Source of the DNA: Breviolum minutum Mf 1.05b.01
Lineage: Eukaryota > Sar > Dinophyceae > Suessiales > Symbiodiniaceae
Direction of reading: 5' to 3'
DNA: 64,000 bases
Assembly (NCBI GenBank): GCA_000507305.1
Contig: DF239867.1
Coordinates: 92,487-156,486, forward strand
Both the position numbers and the translations under genes were made by a program. The first letter of the stretch is position 1. Each line of letters begins with the position of its first letter. Below, piece after piece: positions 48,401 to 56,387 of the stretch. The notes below the pieces were generated by a model. It did not search any database and was not told the DNA's origin. It saw only the letters and a program-made list of their open reading frames with translations.

Positions 48401-49522
48401 AAGAATCACTGGACCCTGCGAATTTGAGGTTTGGAATGGTTTGGATGTGTATTACGCACGGGTCTGGCGTCTCCAAACCACCAGTTTTGAGATCTCATGA
48501 TTCTTAGGATCGCCAGTAAGATCAGTAAGTAAAGATGGAGGCGGGAAATTCTCCGGTTCAAATTGAAGAAATCTTTAGGAAATACATGGAAATAATGCAT
48601 GGAAAATGGAATTTTGTCTTAATGTTTTTAAATATCTATCTAGATATCCCCCCAAAAAAAAGTAAACTAAATATCCATCTCTTTAAACAAAAATAACATG
48701 TATCTTAAATCTATCATATATCTATATATACATAACATATCCATATATATATATACATATATATGTCAACTACCAAAACTTATTATCAACATCAACAAAC
48801 ACCCAGCAGGCCAGGCAACCTTTTTCGGTAAACCTGCTTACCGGCCACTTCGGATCGTGCCGCAGGACCTCGTAACATTTGCGCCACTGCCGTTCCGCCT
48901 CGAACGAGGTGAGCAACGGAGGTGGTTCCGTCGAAGCTTCACTCCCTCGTTGGGCGAGGTTCACTGGGGAGCCGTCGTGCCAATGGGTACCCTTGGCATC
49001 CTTGGATTTTTTGCCATCACTAGGTGGTGGCTTTTTGTTTCACACCCATCTGAAAAATATTGTATAATCAAATTGGATCATTTCCCCAAGTTTTCGGGAT
49101 GAAAACTCCAAAAATATGTGAAACAACCACCACCTGGATAAGATGCATGGGCAAAAAATGACCAAAAAAACATATTCCAATGGCGGTAAAAATGGTGATT
49201 TACCATCATGGTAGAATACATTTAAAAATATCACCATTTAAACCCTGGAAGTCCAACCGCCATTTTTAAAAGGTTGGTTTCCGAACCACCATTATTTTAG
49301 TAAGGGTTTATCATACCACCATTTTTTAAATGGTGGTTGACTTCCAGGGTAAACTAAAATCCCAGCATCTTGAAAAAAGGCGACCTTGGCCAACAGATTG
49401 TTGAGAGATTGTCCAAAGTTGATGTTTGAAGCAGGATCGCCCACCATGATCGTCTCATTCACATCAAAGTGCAAGACTAAACGTCGGCACTTCGACATCG
49501 AAGGAGGTGAAGCGTCCACCAT
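36406..49522 (-). CDS. HAD-like conserved protein gene (DxN motif), ten exons
   Basis: A nearly complete spliced gene for a protein of about 370 residues, related to an unnamed HAD-like family that I recall from dinoflagellates and other algae. The visible signatures are LVLHFDVNETIMVGDP (HAD motif I, with Asp-x-Asn instead of Asp-x-Asp), WHDGSP, LPGEIY, VVIRTFGTDLPEVA (motif II Thr), ARGEHPAFPSL, AVLGIRDDYHHW, SGKPLW, HHIFFDDNIH (motif IV DD), DDSIVAVR and EAIRDPNYFLKQIQRC. The catalytic role is unknown; a phosphatase or transferase is possible. All nine acceptors are AG|G and four of nine donors are GC. One microexon is probably missing between exons 2 and 3. Exons total about 1.13 kb of 13.1 kb. 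The intron between exons 6 and 7 contains the TIR-flanked GC-rich block. Confidence 0.9.
37185..37312. repeat. Long imperfect inverted repeat
   Basis: CTAGACATCCAAAATACCTT with CTGAGAAGG pairs with CCTTCTCAGGAGGTCTTTGG ATGTCTAG. It is preceded by a triplicated CCCTAGG. Probably another TIR element, in the last intron of the HAD-like gene. Confidence 0.7.
37589..37713. mobile_element. Family I TIR element (complete, TA-flanked)
   Basis: TACTGCTGATGGTTCAGAAA, with CTTGGGATGTATAAAACCCT inside, ending TTCTTCCATCAACAGTA. The internal GGGATGTATA is also at both ends of the 3.1 kb GC-rich block. Confidence 0.85.
37730..37838. mobile_element. Family C-like TIR element
   Basis: TACCCTCCAGGGAACTAACA ... 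GTTCCCTGGAGGGT, in the last intron of the HAD-like gene. Confidence 0.8.
37902..37946 (-). CDS. HAD-like gene exon 9 (ALEGVLLVKAHA)
   Basis: Reads VTRALEGVLLVKAHA, equivalent to (L)xGxxLVxVxxxEAI. GC donor (GCG|GCAAC) chosen because it joins in phase to the last exon. Confidence 0.8.
37992..38103. mobile_element. Family C-like TIR element
   Basis: GGGGGAAACTTAGCATAGCT ... CAGCTATGTTAGTTGATGAA, 45 bases from HAD-like exon 9. Confidence 0.65.
38518..38595 (-). CDS. HAD-like gene exon 8 (DDSIVAVRSF)
   Basis: Reads VDDSIVAVRSFSSNGETSNF then QPLSGE. It continues the FFDDN region as D-S-I-V-x-V-R, as in the family. Acceptor CAG|G, donor GAG|GTGCGC, phase 0 on both sides. Confidence 0.88.
38660..38808. 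mobile_element. Family H element next to HAD-like exon 8
   Basis: CCCAGGACTATAGTAAGTGG ... TCCTGGGATGATCCTC with GGCCATTTGGAAGGGGAACG. Confidence 0.78.
38915..39012. mobile_element. Family A TIR element
   Basis: Copy in the HAD-like intron between exons 7 and 8. Confidence 0.85.
39236..39329 (-). CDS. HAD-like gene exon 7 (FFDDN)
   Basis: Reads MKYIPESGKPLWISLEED then VHHIFFDDNIHNK. The FFDDN block is the presumed HAD motif IV that binds metal. Acceptor GAG|G completes the split Glu codon from exon 6. GC donor. Confidence 0.92.
39656..39758. mobile_element. Family B-like element, variant core
   Basis: GGGTGTTTCCTTAAATTGTG to CACCATTTTAGGAGACTCCC; the core TCATCATTTTTAGTG is shared with the copy at 10.6 kb. 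Confidence 0.8.
39870..39974. mobile_element. Family D palindromic element
   Basis: ATACCCATGACGGATCCATG ... ACACGAATCCTATGGGTATA, in the large HAD-like intron left of the GC-rich block. Confidence 0.82.
40188..40887 (-). CDS. Glycine-rich protein gene nested in the intron (3 exons)
   Basis: A three-exon model of about 124 residues. Exon 1 (40887-40698) starts MFRKMNKGGKNWGSSGASKG and is rich in Gly, Lys, Trp and Ser, with repeats such as GGSGWDAHKGGGGWDAS. Exon 2 (40604-40534) reads RFAFSKAIKTVDTKTTLASE then HPE. Exon 3 (40301-40188) reads VLNSMVRKGLDQKRDVNRGV, then APDPATSRTSDYAFASW and TGA. All exon phases agree if the first donor is GC (AAGG|GCAAGG); a GTATGT donor lies five bases downstream. 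GGCAG|CTGTGACC at about 40950 may be a trans-splice acceptor. Function unknown; the Gly/Trp/Lys-rich start suggests nucleic-acid binding, which is only a guess. Confidence 0.6.
41175..42132. repeat. Three dispersed copies of a GCTGCCTCTGC...TGCACCTGTC motif
   Basis: Similar 40-55 bp units occur near 41175-41226, 41353-41392 and 42073-42132. Each has TGCCTCTGC, a short variable part and TGCACCTGTC; two continue with AAAAAC(G/A)(A)TGCCATAAAA. They fill the space between the two nested coding units. No function is evident. Confidence 0.6.
41604..41699. repeat. Direct duplication, period about 52 bp
   Basis: The unit CATGCAAC(A/C)GT(C/G)AAGCTA(A/G)ATGG(A/T)CTTTAAA followed by TTGGGA occurs twice in tandem inside the GC-rich block. 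Confidence 0.65.
42550..42978 (-). CDS. Lys/Arg/Glu-rich coding unit inside the GC-rich block
   Basis: Reads MHSDKEVALLAQQRARAEAE, MYAWVEEAHRQEQERI, a long coiled-coil-like K/R/E/Q stretch, then LYQDFHVELVERTAVPIFDD and a Ser-rich acidic tail ending LEHS and TAG (142 residues from this ATG). A splice acceptor-like CTCAG and CGCAAG lie just upstream, so this could also be the last exon of a longer transcript. No enzymatic motif is visible. The charged coiled coil and acidic serine tract are typical of nuclear or RNA-associated proteins. It lies upstream of the glycine-rich gene on the same strand. Confidence 0.55.
   Translation of the reverse strand: MHSDKEVALLAQQRARAEAEMYAWVEEAHRQEQERIRDQAERRAQKAKKQKKKKSEKDKKKEEKTKRRGTKKNPSTNLPSPRRPGPERAHFNSSKLYQDFHVELVERTAVPIFDDDSSSESESTSRSSGRRLRQQHAGLEHS
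43809..43968 (-). CDS. HAD-like gene exon 6 (GIRDDYHHW)
   Basis: Reads QDGLGNDLVSDLAGDFSEEL, then GPDEKVLDFISSKAVLGIRD, then DYHHWKQYLGRD. The pattern FLxxxxxxGIxDDYxxW is typical of the family. Acceptor GAG|G, donor GA|GTAAAC; reading on without splicing would hit TAA at once. Confidence 0.88.
44036..44152. mobile_element. Family H-related element, diverged
   Basis: ACTGGGATGTCCATGGTACT ... TTACTAACTTCCAAGTAGG with internal ATATAAGTAGGTTATAA repeats. Confidence 0.65.
44903..44972. mobile_element. Family A TIR element, internally deleted
   Basis: Only about 70 bp: left TIR and GTGAAGATTAAAAAA remain, and the right end is truncated. Confidence 0.55.
45140..45289. mobile_element. Family H element
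   Basis: ACTTGGAGGATCATCCCATT ... AACTGGGATGATCCTCCAAG; fullest copy, strongly palindromic. Confidence 0.85.
45391..45519. mobile_element. Family H-related element (GGATGTCC ends)
   Basis: CTTGGATGTCCCAGGGGAAG ... CTTCCAACAGGACATCCA; same family as at 32.4 kb, just beyond HAD-like exon 5. Confidence 0.82.
45550..45690 (-). CDS. HAD-like gene exon 5 (GEHPAFPSL)
   Basis: Reads EHPAFPSLPSLSRFDLDMKD, then ALWVLRRADRTNVASPMM, then LRRYKEPL. Two donors are possible: G|GTACC, used here because it keeps frame with the next exon, and AG|GTAAAA 13 bases further. Confidence 0.85.
45895..46017. mobile_element. Family E element, partial
   Basis: Contains the core with GGGTAGTTTG and GGTCACTGCGCAC; the left end is lost next to a B-like element at 45768-45890. 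Confidence 0.6.
46536..46635. mobile_element. Family D palindromic element
   Basis: TACCTTCCATGTATATGTTA ... AACTATACCATAACCATTGA with ACCTACAT/ATGTAGGT arms. Confidence 0.7.
46646..46740. mobile_element. Family C-like TIR element beside HAD-like exon 4
   Basis: ACACCCCCAAAGATTAACAG with TGGTTTGGAAGATGATGTTC core; the right end abuts the exon 4 donor region. Confidence 0.6.
46759..46839 (-). CDS. HAD-like gene exon 4 (RTFGTDLPEVA)
   Basis: Reads RDFSVVIRTFGTDLPEVAKC then IQAFARG. It matches the family core F(S)xVxRTFGxDLxxVAxxxxAFAxGxHP. Acceptor CAG|G, GC donor. It is in frame with both neighbours. Confidence 0.93.
46907..47047. mobile_element. Family I TIR element
   Basis: TTAGTTGATGGTGGTTCAGA ... 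GGGATTTCTTCGATCAATAG TAAC, in the intron upstream of HAD-like exon 4. Confidence 0.75.
47099..47207. mobile_element. Family C TIR element
   Basis: ATACCCTCCCTGAAACTAAC ... GAGCTGTTAGTTTTAGGGAG; almost consensus. Confidence 0.87.
47634..47756. mobile_element. Family B TIR element
   Basis: Copy with a few short insertions; ATATGGGTG and CACCCATATG ends. Confidence 0.85.
48136..48285 (-). CDS. HAD-like gene exon 3 (LPGEIYRQIY)
   Basis: Reads LPGEIYRQIYEDLHEQLRWR, then HAPNQTFAPEGHHFLLPAFF, then QTLLELEKQ. The LLPAFFxTLxxLxxxG block precedes the RTFG motif in the family. Acceptor GAG|G, donor GC. The opening phase needs one base that exon 2 does not supply, hence the missing microexon. Confidence 0.88.
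48842..49000 (-). CDS. HAD-like gene exon 2 (WHDGSP)
   Basis: Reads DAKGTHWHDGSPVNLAQRG, then PPPLLTSFEAERQWRKCYEV, ending LRHDPKWP. WHDGSP followed by a W-x-x-Y motif is characteristic of the family. Acceptor AAG|G, donor CCG|GTAAGC. Strongly GC-rich compared with flanking intron. Confidence 0.9.
49021..49137. mobile_element. Family A TIR element next to HAD-like exon 2
   Basis: Begins 20 bases from the exon 2 acceptor and fills about a third of the 384-base intron 1. Confidence 0.85.
49222..49355. mobile_element. Family C-like TIR element in HAD-like intron 1
   Basis: ATTTAAACCCTGGAAGTCCA ... GTTGACTTCCAGGGTAAACT. Together with the family A copy it makes up about two thirds of the intron. 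Confidence 0.75.
49385..49522 (-). CDS. HAD-like gene exon 1 with start codon
   Basis: Reads MVDASPPSMSKCRRLVLHFD, then VNETIMVGDPASNINFGQS, then LNNLLAK. The ATG lies in GCCATGG, four bases after CAATCAG, which could be a spliced-leader trans-splice acceptor. The motif HFDVNET is the presumed active-site loop. Donor AAG|GTCGCC, phase 0. Confidence 0.9.
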
Positions 49523-49765
49523 GGCGCTGATTGTTGCGGGCGAAATGGCGACAAAATCGCCCGGTATGGGAAAAAACTGATTGCTGTTGGATGGTTATCA
49601 TTTTCTGATTTGGCTGTGGAGGGCTCTGATGGGAAGATATCATATACACATGATATAAAGCAACAGAATTTGGTCAAAAAGTGACCACGATGAGATTTTT
49701 TTGGGTTGGAATTTAGATGGCTAAATAACCCAGGTTTCGCAACCCCGATTTACCCTATATAGCTA

Positions 49766-49869
49766 TATCCCTAAAACCAACAGTTCGCCCCTGAAAATAG
49801 GCCATCCCAAAATGAAAGTAGTCTTCCAACCATCCATTTTCAGAAGCTATGTTATTTTCAGGGGGTGTA
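49766..49869. mobile_element. Family C TIR element
   Basis: TCCCTAAAACCAACAGTTCG ... AGCTATGTTATTTTCAGGGG, upstream of the HAD-like gene. Confidence 0.75.
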
Positions 49870-50667
49870 TATACTTCAACGGATTATAACTCCTGCTACC
49901 AAGCTTTGTCTCCTTTTTTCTTCTCAGATCTTTTGAGATTCTCCAAGAAAAACAGGCGATGATGAACTGTCAATGTGCCCTTGTTTCAAAAAAAATGCCA
50001 AAAGGTACAGTAATATAAGATGTTACATAGCAGAAAATCCTGAAAAACGTGGGGGTCATGATATATCACCATATTATATGACCAAACCCAAACCATGCAC
50101 TATAAGCTATAAGTCTACAAGGGCAAATCCCCTTCAAAAATCTGCATATATTTGCATCAAGTTTGATCCCTCAAAAAAAAGGTGGAATTTGACAAGCCCT
50201 CCCGGAATCCAACCATGGGACAAAATGTGATCCAAGCTGCCTACCGAATTTTCACTGAGTTGCTTGAGAAACGCGCAAATTCAGGCCGAAATGTCCTCCG
50301 ACCTCCAATCCTCCCAAGGCGAACATGTCATGTCACCCGTTTCAACCTTTTTGTTGGCCATTTTGGCCAGGAATCATGTTACAACCAAAAACAATACCAT
50401 AGAAATGGTTCTCTTGAGCCTCCTGAAATCACCACTACTCGTGCCTGCAAGAGATTTTAGATGATACTAGGATATGAATACGATGTTTTCACTTTCTACT
50501 TACACCCTTAAAGCCTGACCCTTGAAGCGCACATATCATATCCCAGGTGATTGAAGCATCTCTGGGCTTCTCACCAGCACGACTGCGAAGATGGCACTTC
50601 TGCCGGTAAGGCCTTGGACTTGAGCCCATGTACACCGTCAAACTGACATGAACCTTGAGTCATCCTG

Positions 50668-50782
50668 GTTGGTTAAGGTTCCGGGATCCTTATGTCTGTG
50701 GTTTATGAAATAATCCCTGGGAAAGGTCATCCCCTAGGATTCCTTCAACAACCAGATTTTTCTAAGTTGCTCATGAACATCT
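50668..50782. mobile_element. Family E element, diverged
   Basis: Core GGGATCCTTATGTCTGTGGT then AATCCCTGGGAAAGG and an AAGTTGCTCATG end. Confidence 0.55.
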
Positions 50783-50883
50783 TCTTGCCATCCCCAAGAT
50801 AGCCAAAGCCAAAGGAAAGATTCGGTTTTACTGCATCTCCTGGGGGGAAAAAACGATGCTCTCAAAGTGTATCTGTTGGACAC

Positions 50884-50940
50884 GTTCGAAGTAATCCAAA
50901 TTGGCATTTCAAGTTCTTGCCAAGCTGGAAATTCTTCATC
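50884..50940 (-). CDS. Possible exon, unidentified gene (DEEFPAWQELEMPIWITSN)
   Basis: Reads DEEFPAWQELEMPIWITSN between GGCAG|G and AAC|GTGTCC. It lies 1.4 kb upstream of the HAD-like start codon, so it would belong to the gene before it. Confidence 0.5.
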
Positions 50941-53900
50941 CTGCCATCGGAACCGAGGTTTTGTTGTTTCCACGTTGTGAAGGTCAACTTCCCATTTTCA
51001 TTGGATCAATAATGATCCCAGGAAAAGACCGCAGAAAGTCGTGGAGTTTACCAATGGGTTTTTTGTGAAAACAGGTCGACATATGAGACCCACAACCAGA
51101 AATTTTGCCGGCCTTATTCGTTATAGCAAAGCAATATGTTTTTTTTGAAGCCAAGATCTCACTAACCCATAGGGATCCATCGGACTGGTATATCTACCTA
51201 CATTTGGTTTGATTTTTATGACCTACATTTGGTTGATTTTTATGACCTACAGTTGGTTGAATTTTAATAAGATATAAAATGTAGGTAAATATACCGTTCG
51301 TCCCATGGATCCATATGGGTCACTAAATATCCAAAATCCACGTACACCCATTTACATGTACCGAAAATTCAGACCGGCCATCGATGCTGAGGTGAGGCTG
51401 ATTCTCTTCATCTTCCACCCTACCACCGTGCCAGTGGATCCACAAGTAATATGCTTGTACATGAATATCTGGTCAGATCAACTTGGAACATCCAAAAAAT
51501 AAGGAACACTTATCGGATATTAACCTGCAATCATGGTATTTTGACTAGAGAAAATACAGGTTTATACCTACCTACCTGAAACCTAGTGGTGTATCTATCA
51601 AAAAAACAGAAATCAGGTGGGTACACCCTGGAAGATTAAAATGGAATATACAAATCACCCATTTAGAAAGGAAAATGATCTTCCGAACCTCCATGAGGAC
51701 ATGTTTCATGTTAATCTTTAGGGGTGTCTACCTAAAATCCATCCATAAAACCCACCTGTTCGACCCCTCTGCATCTTCAAGATCGCCAAGAAACGAGCGG
51801 ACGCCATGACTTTTCACCGCGTAGAACACTCCCGTCTTTTTAGCTGCACGCCATGTTTCGTCCCTTTGGACCAACCAAAACAACCCGTTTCTCACTGGAG
51901 CCAAATGCGGGGTTCCGGGTCGAAAAACTTCCCAGCGGATATGGAGTTTATTGTGCTACACATCCTGGGAAAGTGAGAGATACTAATGGAAACTTAACAT
52001 GGAACTATTATCAGAAATAAAAAAGATAGGTATTCATATATTTTGATAGCGAATCCTATTCTTGTCTGATGTAGCATATAGCACCAGTTCTCTCCGGTTC
52101 TATGTTACTTGGTACTAAAAATCCATAGAAATGCAGCAACCTCAAAATTGCCTTAAAAGAAAAATTGACAAGACATCTCTAGTTGGTGGTTTCAACCCAT
52201 CTGAAAAATATCAGTCAAATTGGATCATTTCCCTAAGTAGAGGTGAAAATAAAGAATATTTGAAATCACCAGTTAGCATCTTCTACCCTCCCAAAAAGTC
52301 GCGCACATCCTTTTTTTTCCATTTATGCACATGCTGTTTTGCAAAACACCGCTCTCCCGCTTCCAAACACCACCGTGAAAAAACACGGTGGAGTGGAGTT
52401 CCCACGAGTTATTTTCACCGCGAATTTCGTGTTTGTTTTGGGATCCTTCAATGGTAACAGGCATTGGGTCACCCGGATCGATCGGATGTGCATCAAGCAT
52501 CAATACATGCGAATTGAGCCTGGGGAATCGTCACGTTTGGACCTCAAGGGGGAATGAACAAAACACAAACAACCCATAGGGATCCATGGGACTGGAATAT
52601 ATACCTGCCTATACATTTGGTTGATGTTTATATGGTAAATGTAGATAAATATTTGAAAAAGCTGGTTGTTGGGGTGCTGGTTTGGGTAGTTGGTGGTTTG
52701 GGAAACGATACCTTTCATAAGGAATCCTAGGAATCCAAACCAACGGACCCCAAAGCCACCAATTATAACTATTATATTATATAGCTGAGTTTTGGGGGGG
52801 TGGATAATGCTATGATCAAAACGATTCAAAACGCATTCCAATAAACACAATCTGGTTGGTGGTTGAACCAATCCATCTGAAAAATATGAGTCAAATTGGA
52901 AATCTTTCCCAATTTTAGGGGTGAAAAAAATATTTGAAACCACCACCTAGCAATAGATCGAAAAAAACAAACATAAAAAAGCTGGATGATAATAACTCAT
53001 ATGTCACCCGAGCTACGGGGAAATTTTGGCAGGAAAGGAATTATGTCCCCTACTTTTTTCACATCTATTCGCTACCTTCACTTTGGAGGCAAATCGACTC
53101 CAGACTGAGATCTGAACGAGCTACAGGTATAAAAAATGCCAAAGAGGTCCAGCAAAGTAGACCTTAGTCATACACCACAGGATCAATGTATGGGTATGTA
53201 CATTTAGCTACATTTGATTCATGTGTATGGCAAATGTAGACAAAATATACCATACATTTTTTGTGTCTGGGATAGTCAATTTGATTTCATTTCAGTTGGT
53301 TTTTGTTTGTCCAAATGACCCTCATGTGAACTATCGATTCCCTTTCAGTTGTTAGTCATAGTCATGTGTCCTCCAAATTTTGTTTCTTAAGTCCATGTTC
53401 TTTTTTCATTCCCAAAGAAACAGCTGGATTTTTGTTTGGAGGTCAGCAAATTCTGTGAACATGCCCTGGGATGGATCCTCCCACCCCAGTAACATTCGTC
53501 CAGTAGAAAACTTTCATTTAGGGGGGCTCTCGGAACTAAACCTTCGCCACGATTGCATCCGTGGGGGGGGCTAGATCCAATGTACAGCTTCATGGACATC
53601 ATTCCCAAGATATATGATACTTAAGCGGTGACCAGTTCACCCTGGCTATTTGCTGTACGTATATATACAGGGGATGGCAAACTACCCAATTTTATAGGGA
53701 TTATGAGAAGCCATTACAAGGATCCCTGTCAACCAACCAGTATAATTTAAATAATCGAATGTCAGCAGGGTTTTGAACGTTGCTCATTTGGAAAACCTCC
53801 AACAAGTTTTGGGAATGCTGCTGTAGCTACAAGGCGATGGATCATCCTTCGAGATTTTGGGGCTTAAAAAATGCTGGCTTCAACAATTTCCAAATTCAGG

Positions 53901-56352
53901 GAATCTTCACGAAAGTCTGCTGCTCCCCAAATGCCCTTGACGTCAACAAAATCATGAAGCAAAAAAAATAACTCCGCAAATGGAATCGATCAAATTTGCA
54001 TCTACCTGGATGTAAGCTGGAAATGTTAGGCAATGTACACCCTCGAAAACCAAGCATTTGAAGATGTATCTCCTATTAGAAAAGCGATGTTCCTTTGCCA
54101 TATTTGTTTTTTGGGTGGTGTATTTCACTTCAAAGTACCCACCAATCCTGTGAACTCGCGAATTTTTTTTGCCCTGGGCGATCACCGCTGGGTTCAATCA
54201 ATTGCTCTCTCGTTGTTACCTTCAAAAGGTGGCTGCTCAATTGATTCAATTGAGCAGCCACCTTTTGAAGGTAACAGGAGAGTATCTATCAAGTTTAACA
54301 ACTGTCAACTTCAAGCTTCACATTTGAAGTCTTTGGATCAACTTGTGATAGGCAAACATCTAACCGTGACCACGAAGTCAGTGCTCCCACTGTCGGCCTG
54401 AGTTCCAAGCTTCTCTGGTCCAAGCAAAGCACCCGCCAGAGAAGGTTGCTGGGACCAGAGAAGGATGGTACCCCAGCTGACAGTGGGAGCAACTCTCCTT
54501 GATGCTTGGAAGAGTGAGTTACTTTCAAATGTCTCTCGCTTCAAAGTGGCTGTTCCCGACGGGTGCAGTCCTACCTCAAGACGCTGAGACCTCCGTAGGG
54601 AACAGCCACCTTGAAGCGAGAGTTGCATCTGCACTCACCTTTGCTGCAATAGGGACATCAGCTTCTTCTTTGTCCTTGGAAGAATCAAATGGATCTGTTG
54701 TCTTCGGCTACAAGGAACAAGCACAAGCGGCAGTGGCGTCAGCGGGAGCATGATGTGATGCTTGCGAAGCCCTCGCACTGCGTCTGCTCCCATGCGTATC
54801 AGTGTTGACCGTCCAATTTTGGGCAACTGGCAACTTTGCTGCTTCAACTTCGAAAAACAATCACTTCATCTAAGACAACTTGCCAAACATTGCCTTGACA
54901 GAAATCCTGAAAAATATCTTGAGCCATCATTAAGTTCATCCATTTTTCAATCGTTTCATCCAAACGCCAAACTCTTCAGGCTGTTTCCCAAAATTACTGG
55001 ATCCCTGATATGCCTATAGGCCTTCGATTCTAAGAGGCAATCATTTTTGCCCGAGGCTTATTTCTGCTCGTTCATGTACGGGCTTTATAAACGAAACAAC
55101 TAAGTTCAACCCCATAGGATCCATGTATGATATATTTACATACATGTGGCTAATTTTTATGGTAAATGTAGGTAAATATACCATACATGGATCCTAAGGG
55201 AACTAAGGTCTTAAGTTCCTACACATGTTTCAACCGATGTCGTTTGACTCTAAGATCCAAGGTCTCCGGCAACTCCCAAGGCGAATCCGCTCTCATGGGT
55301 GACAGCGAGCCGTGCTCGTTACCCAGGGGCCTTGGGAATGGCATGCTGCTGCTTTGGCAGTGTGGGACAACTCCCCCATGCGGAAACACAAGGAAATGAA
55401 AGTTTGCAGCATATAATCACCTGAAGATTAACATGGAACATGTCCTCATGGATGTTTGGAAGATCATTTTCCTCCCTAAATGGGTGATTTGTAGGTTCCA
55501 TGTGAATCTTCCAGGGTGTAATCACCTGAAAATACCTCCTACACCATGGTGTGACAGGACGTATCACCATAATCACCTGAAAACAAAACATGTGAAACTG
55601 CATATATCCGTGAAACTGGATTTCACTTCCAGTTTCACATGCCCCGCATTCTCCAAGTTGTTGACTATTAAAACCTCCACTTAATAAGCATACACAGTAT
55701 ATCCCCAGGAAAGAATAACAAAACACGGCCAAACTCCTTGGACCAACCAACCCAATCTTGGCAAACCAGTTTAATATGAATGGTCCAGGTGGGCCCAAAG
55801 GGGGAAAAAAAAACTGCAAAAAATCCTCTGCAATCGTGGTTCATTATGGATTTTCACAGTGGAGATAATAAAAATAATCCCGTATAATCAACAAAATAGT
55901 CACAGTTATCATCCCCTATCTTTTAATGACCCCAAAGAACCAAATAGAGTTGTCCCTTTCTACACTCCAGAAGATTAACGGCTGAAAACCTGAGAACACC
56001 CCTGGAAAAGGAAAAATCATCAAAACCAAAGCATCATTTTCAGGGTTCTACACCCCCGAAACCTAACATGGATACCCAAAATAGCCATATTTGAAGCCGG
56101 AGATACATTTGAAAAACCATCATTTTTGGTATCTTTCAGGTTCAATGCTGATAAATCTTCGGGGGGTGTATGGACCGAGCCCAGGAGGGGTTAGTTTCCA
56201 AGGTTTCCGCACGTTCCGCGCCCGGCACTCGCGGAGAGCTGGCGTTTTGGTGGTTTGTTTGTTTAAACCGAAGGGTTCTTTTAATGGATCCCCCCAAAAA
56301 ACACCGGAGCTGAGGTTTGGTAAAAGTTAGATACCATTTTTTTAACAAATAC

Positions 56353-56387
<35 letters not shown>

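Larger units (their letters stand above)
49523..50883. other. Region upstream of the HAD-like start codon
   Basis: Presumed intergenic. It contains a family C element at 49766-49869. A plus-strand open stretch at about 50270-50460 (AEMSSDLQSSQGEHVMSPVS...) follows a TTCAG and looks mildly coding, but it opposes the direction of all supported exons. Confidence 0.5.

Noticed and set aside
50270-50460. Plus-strand frame AEMSSDLQSSQGEHVMSPVS as an exon
   Set aside because: No partner exons on that strand and every supported gene runs the other way; kept only as a note.
54338-54634. Overlapping open frames on both strands across the hairpin cluster
   Set aside because: Open on both strands because of the inverted repeats; no splice context or family similarity.
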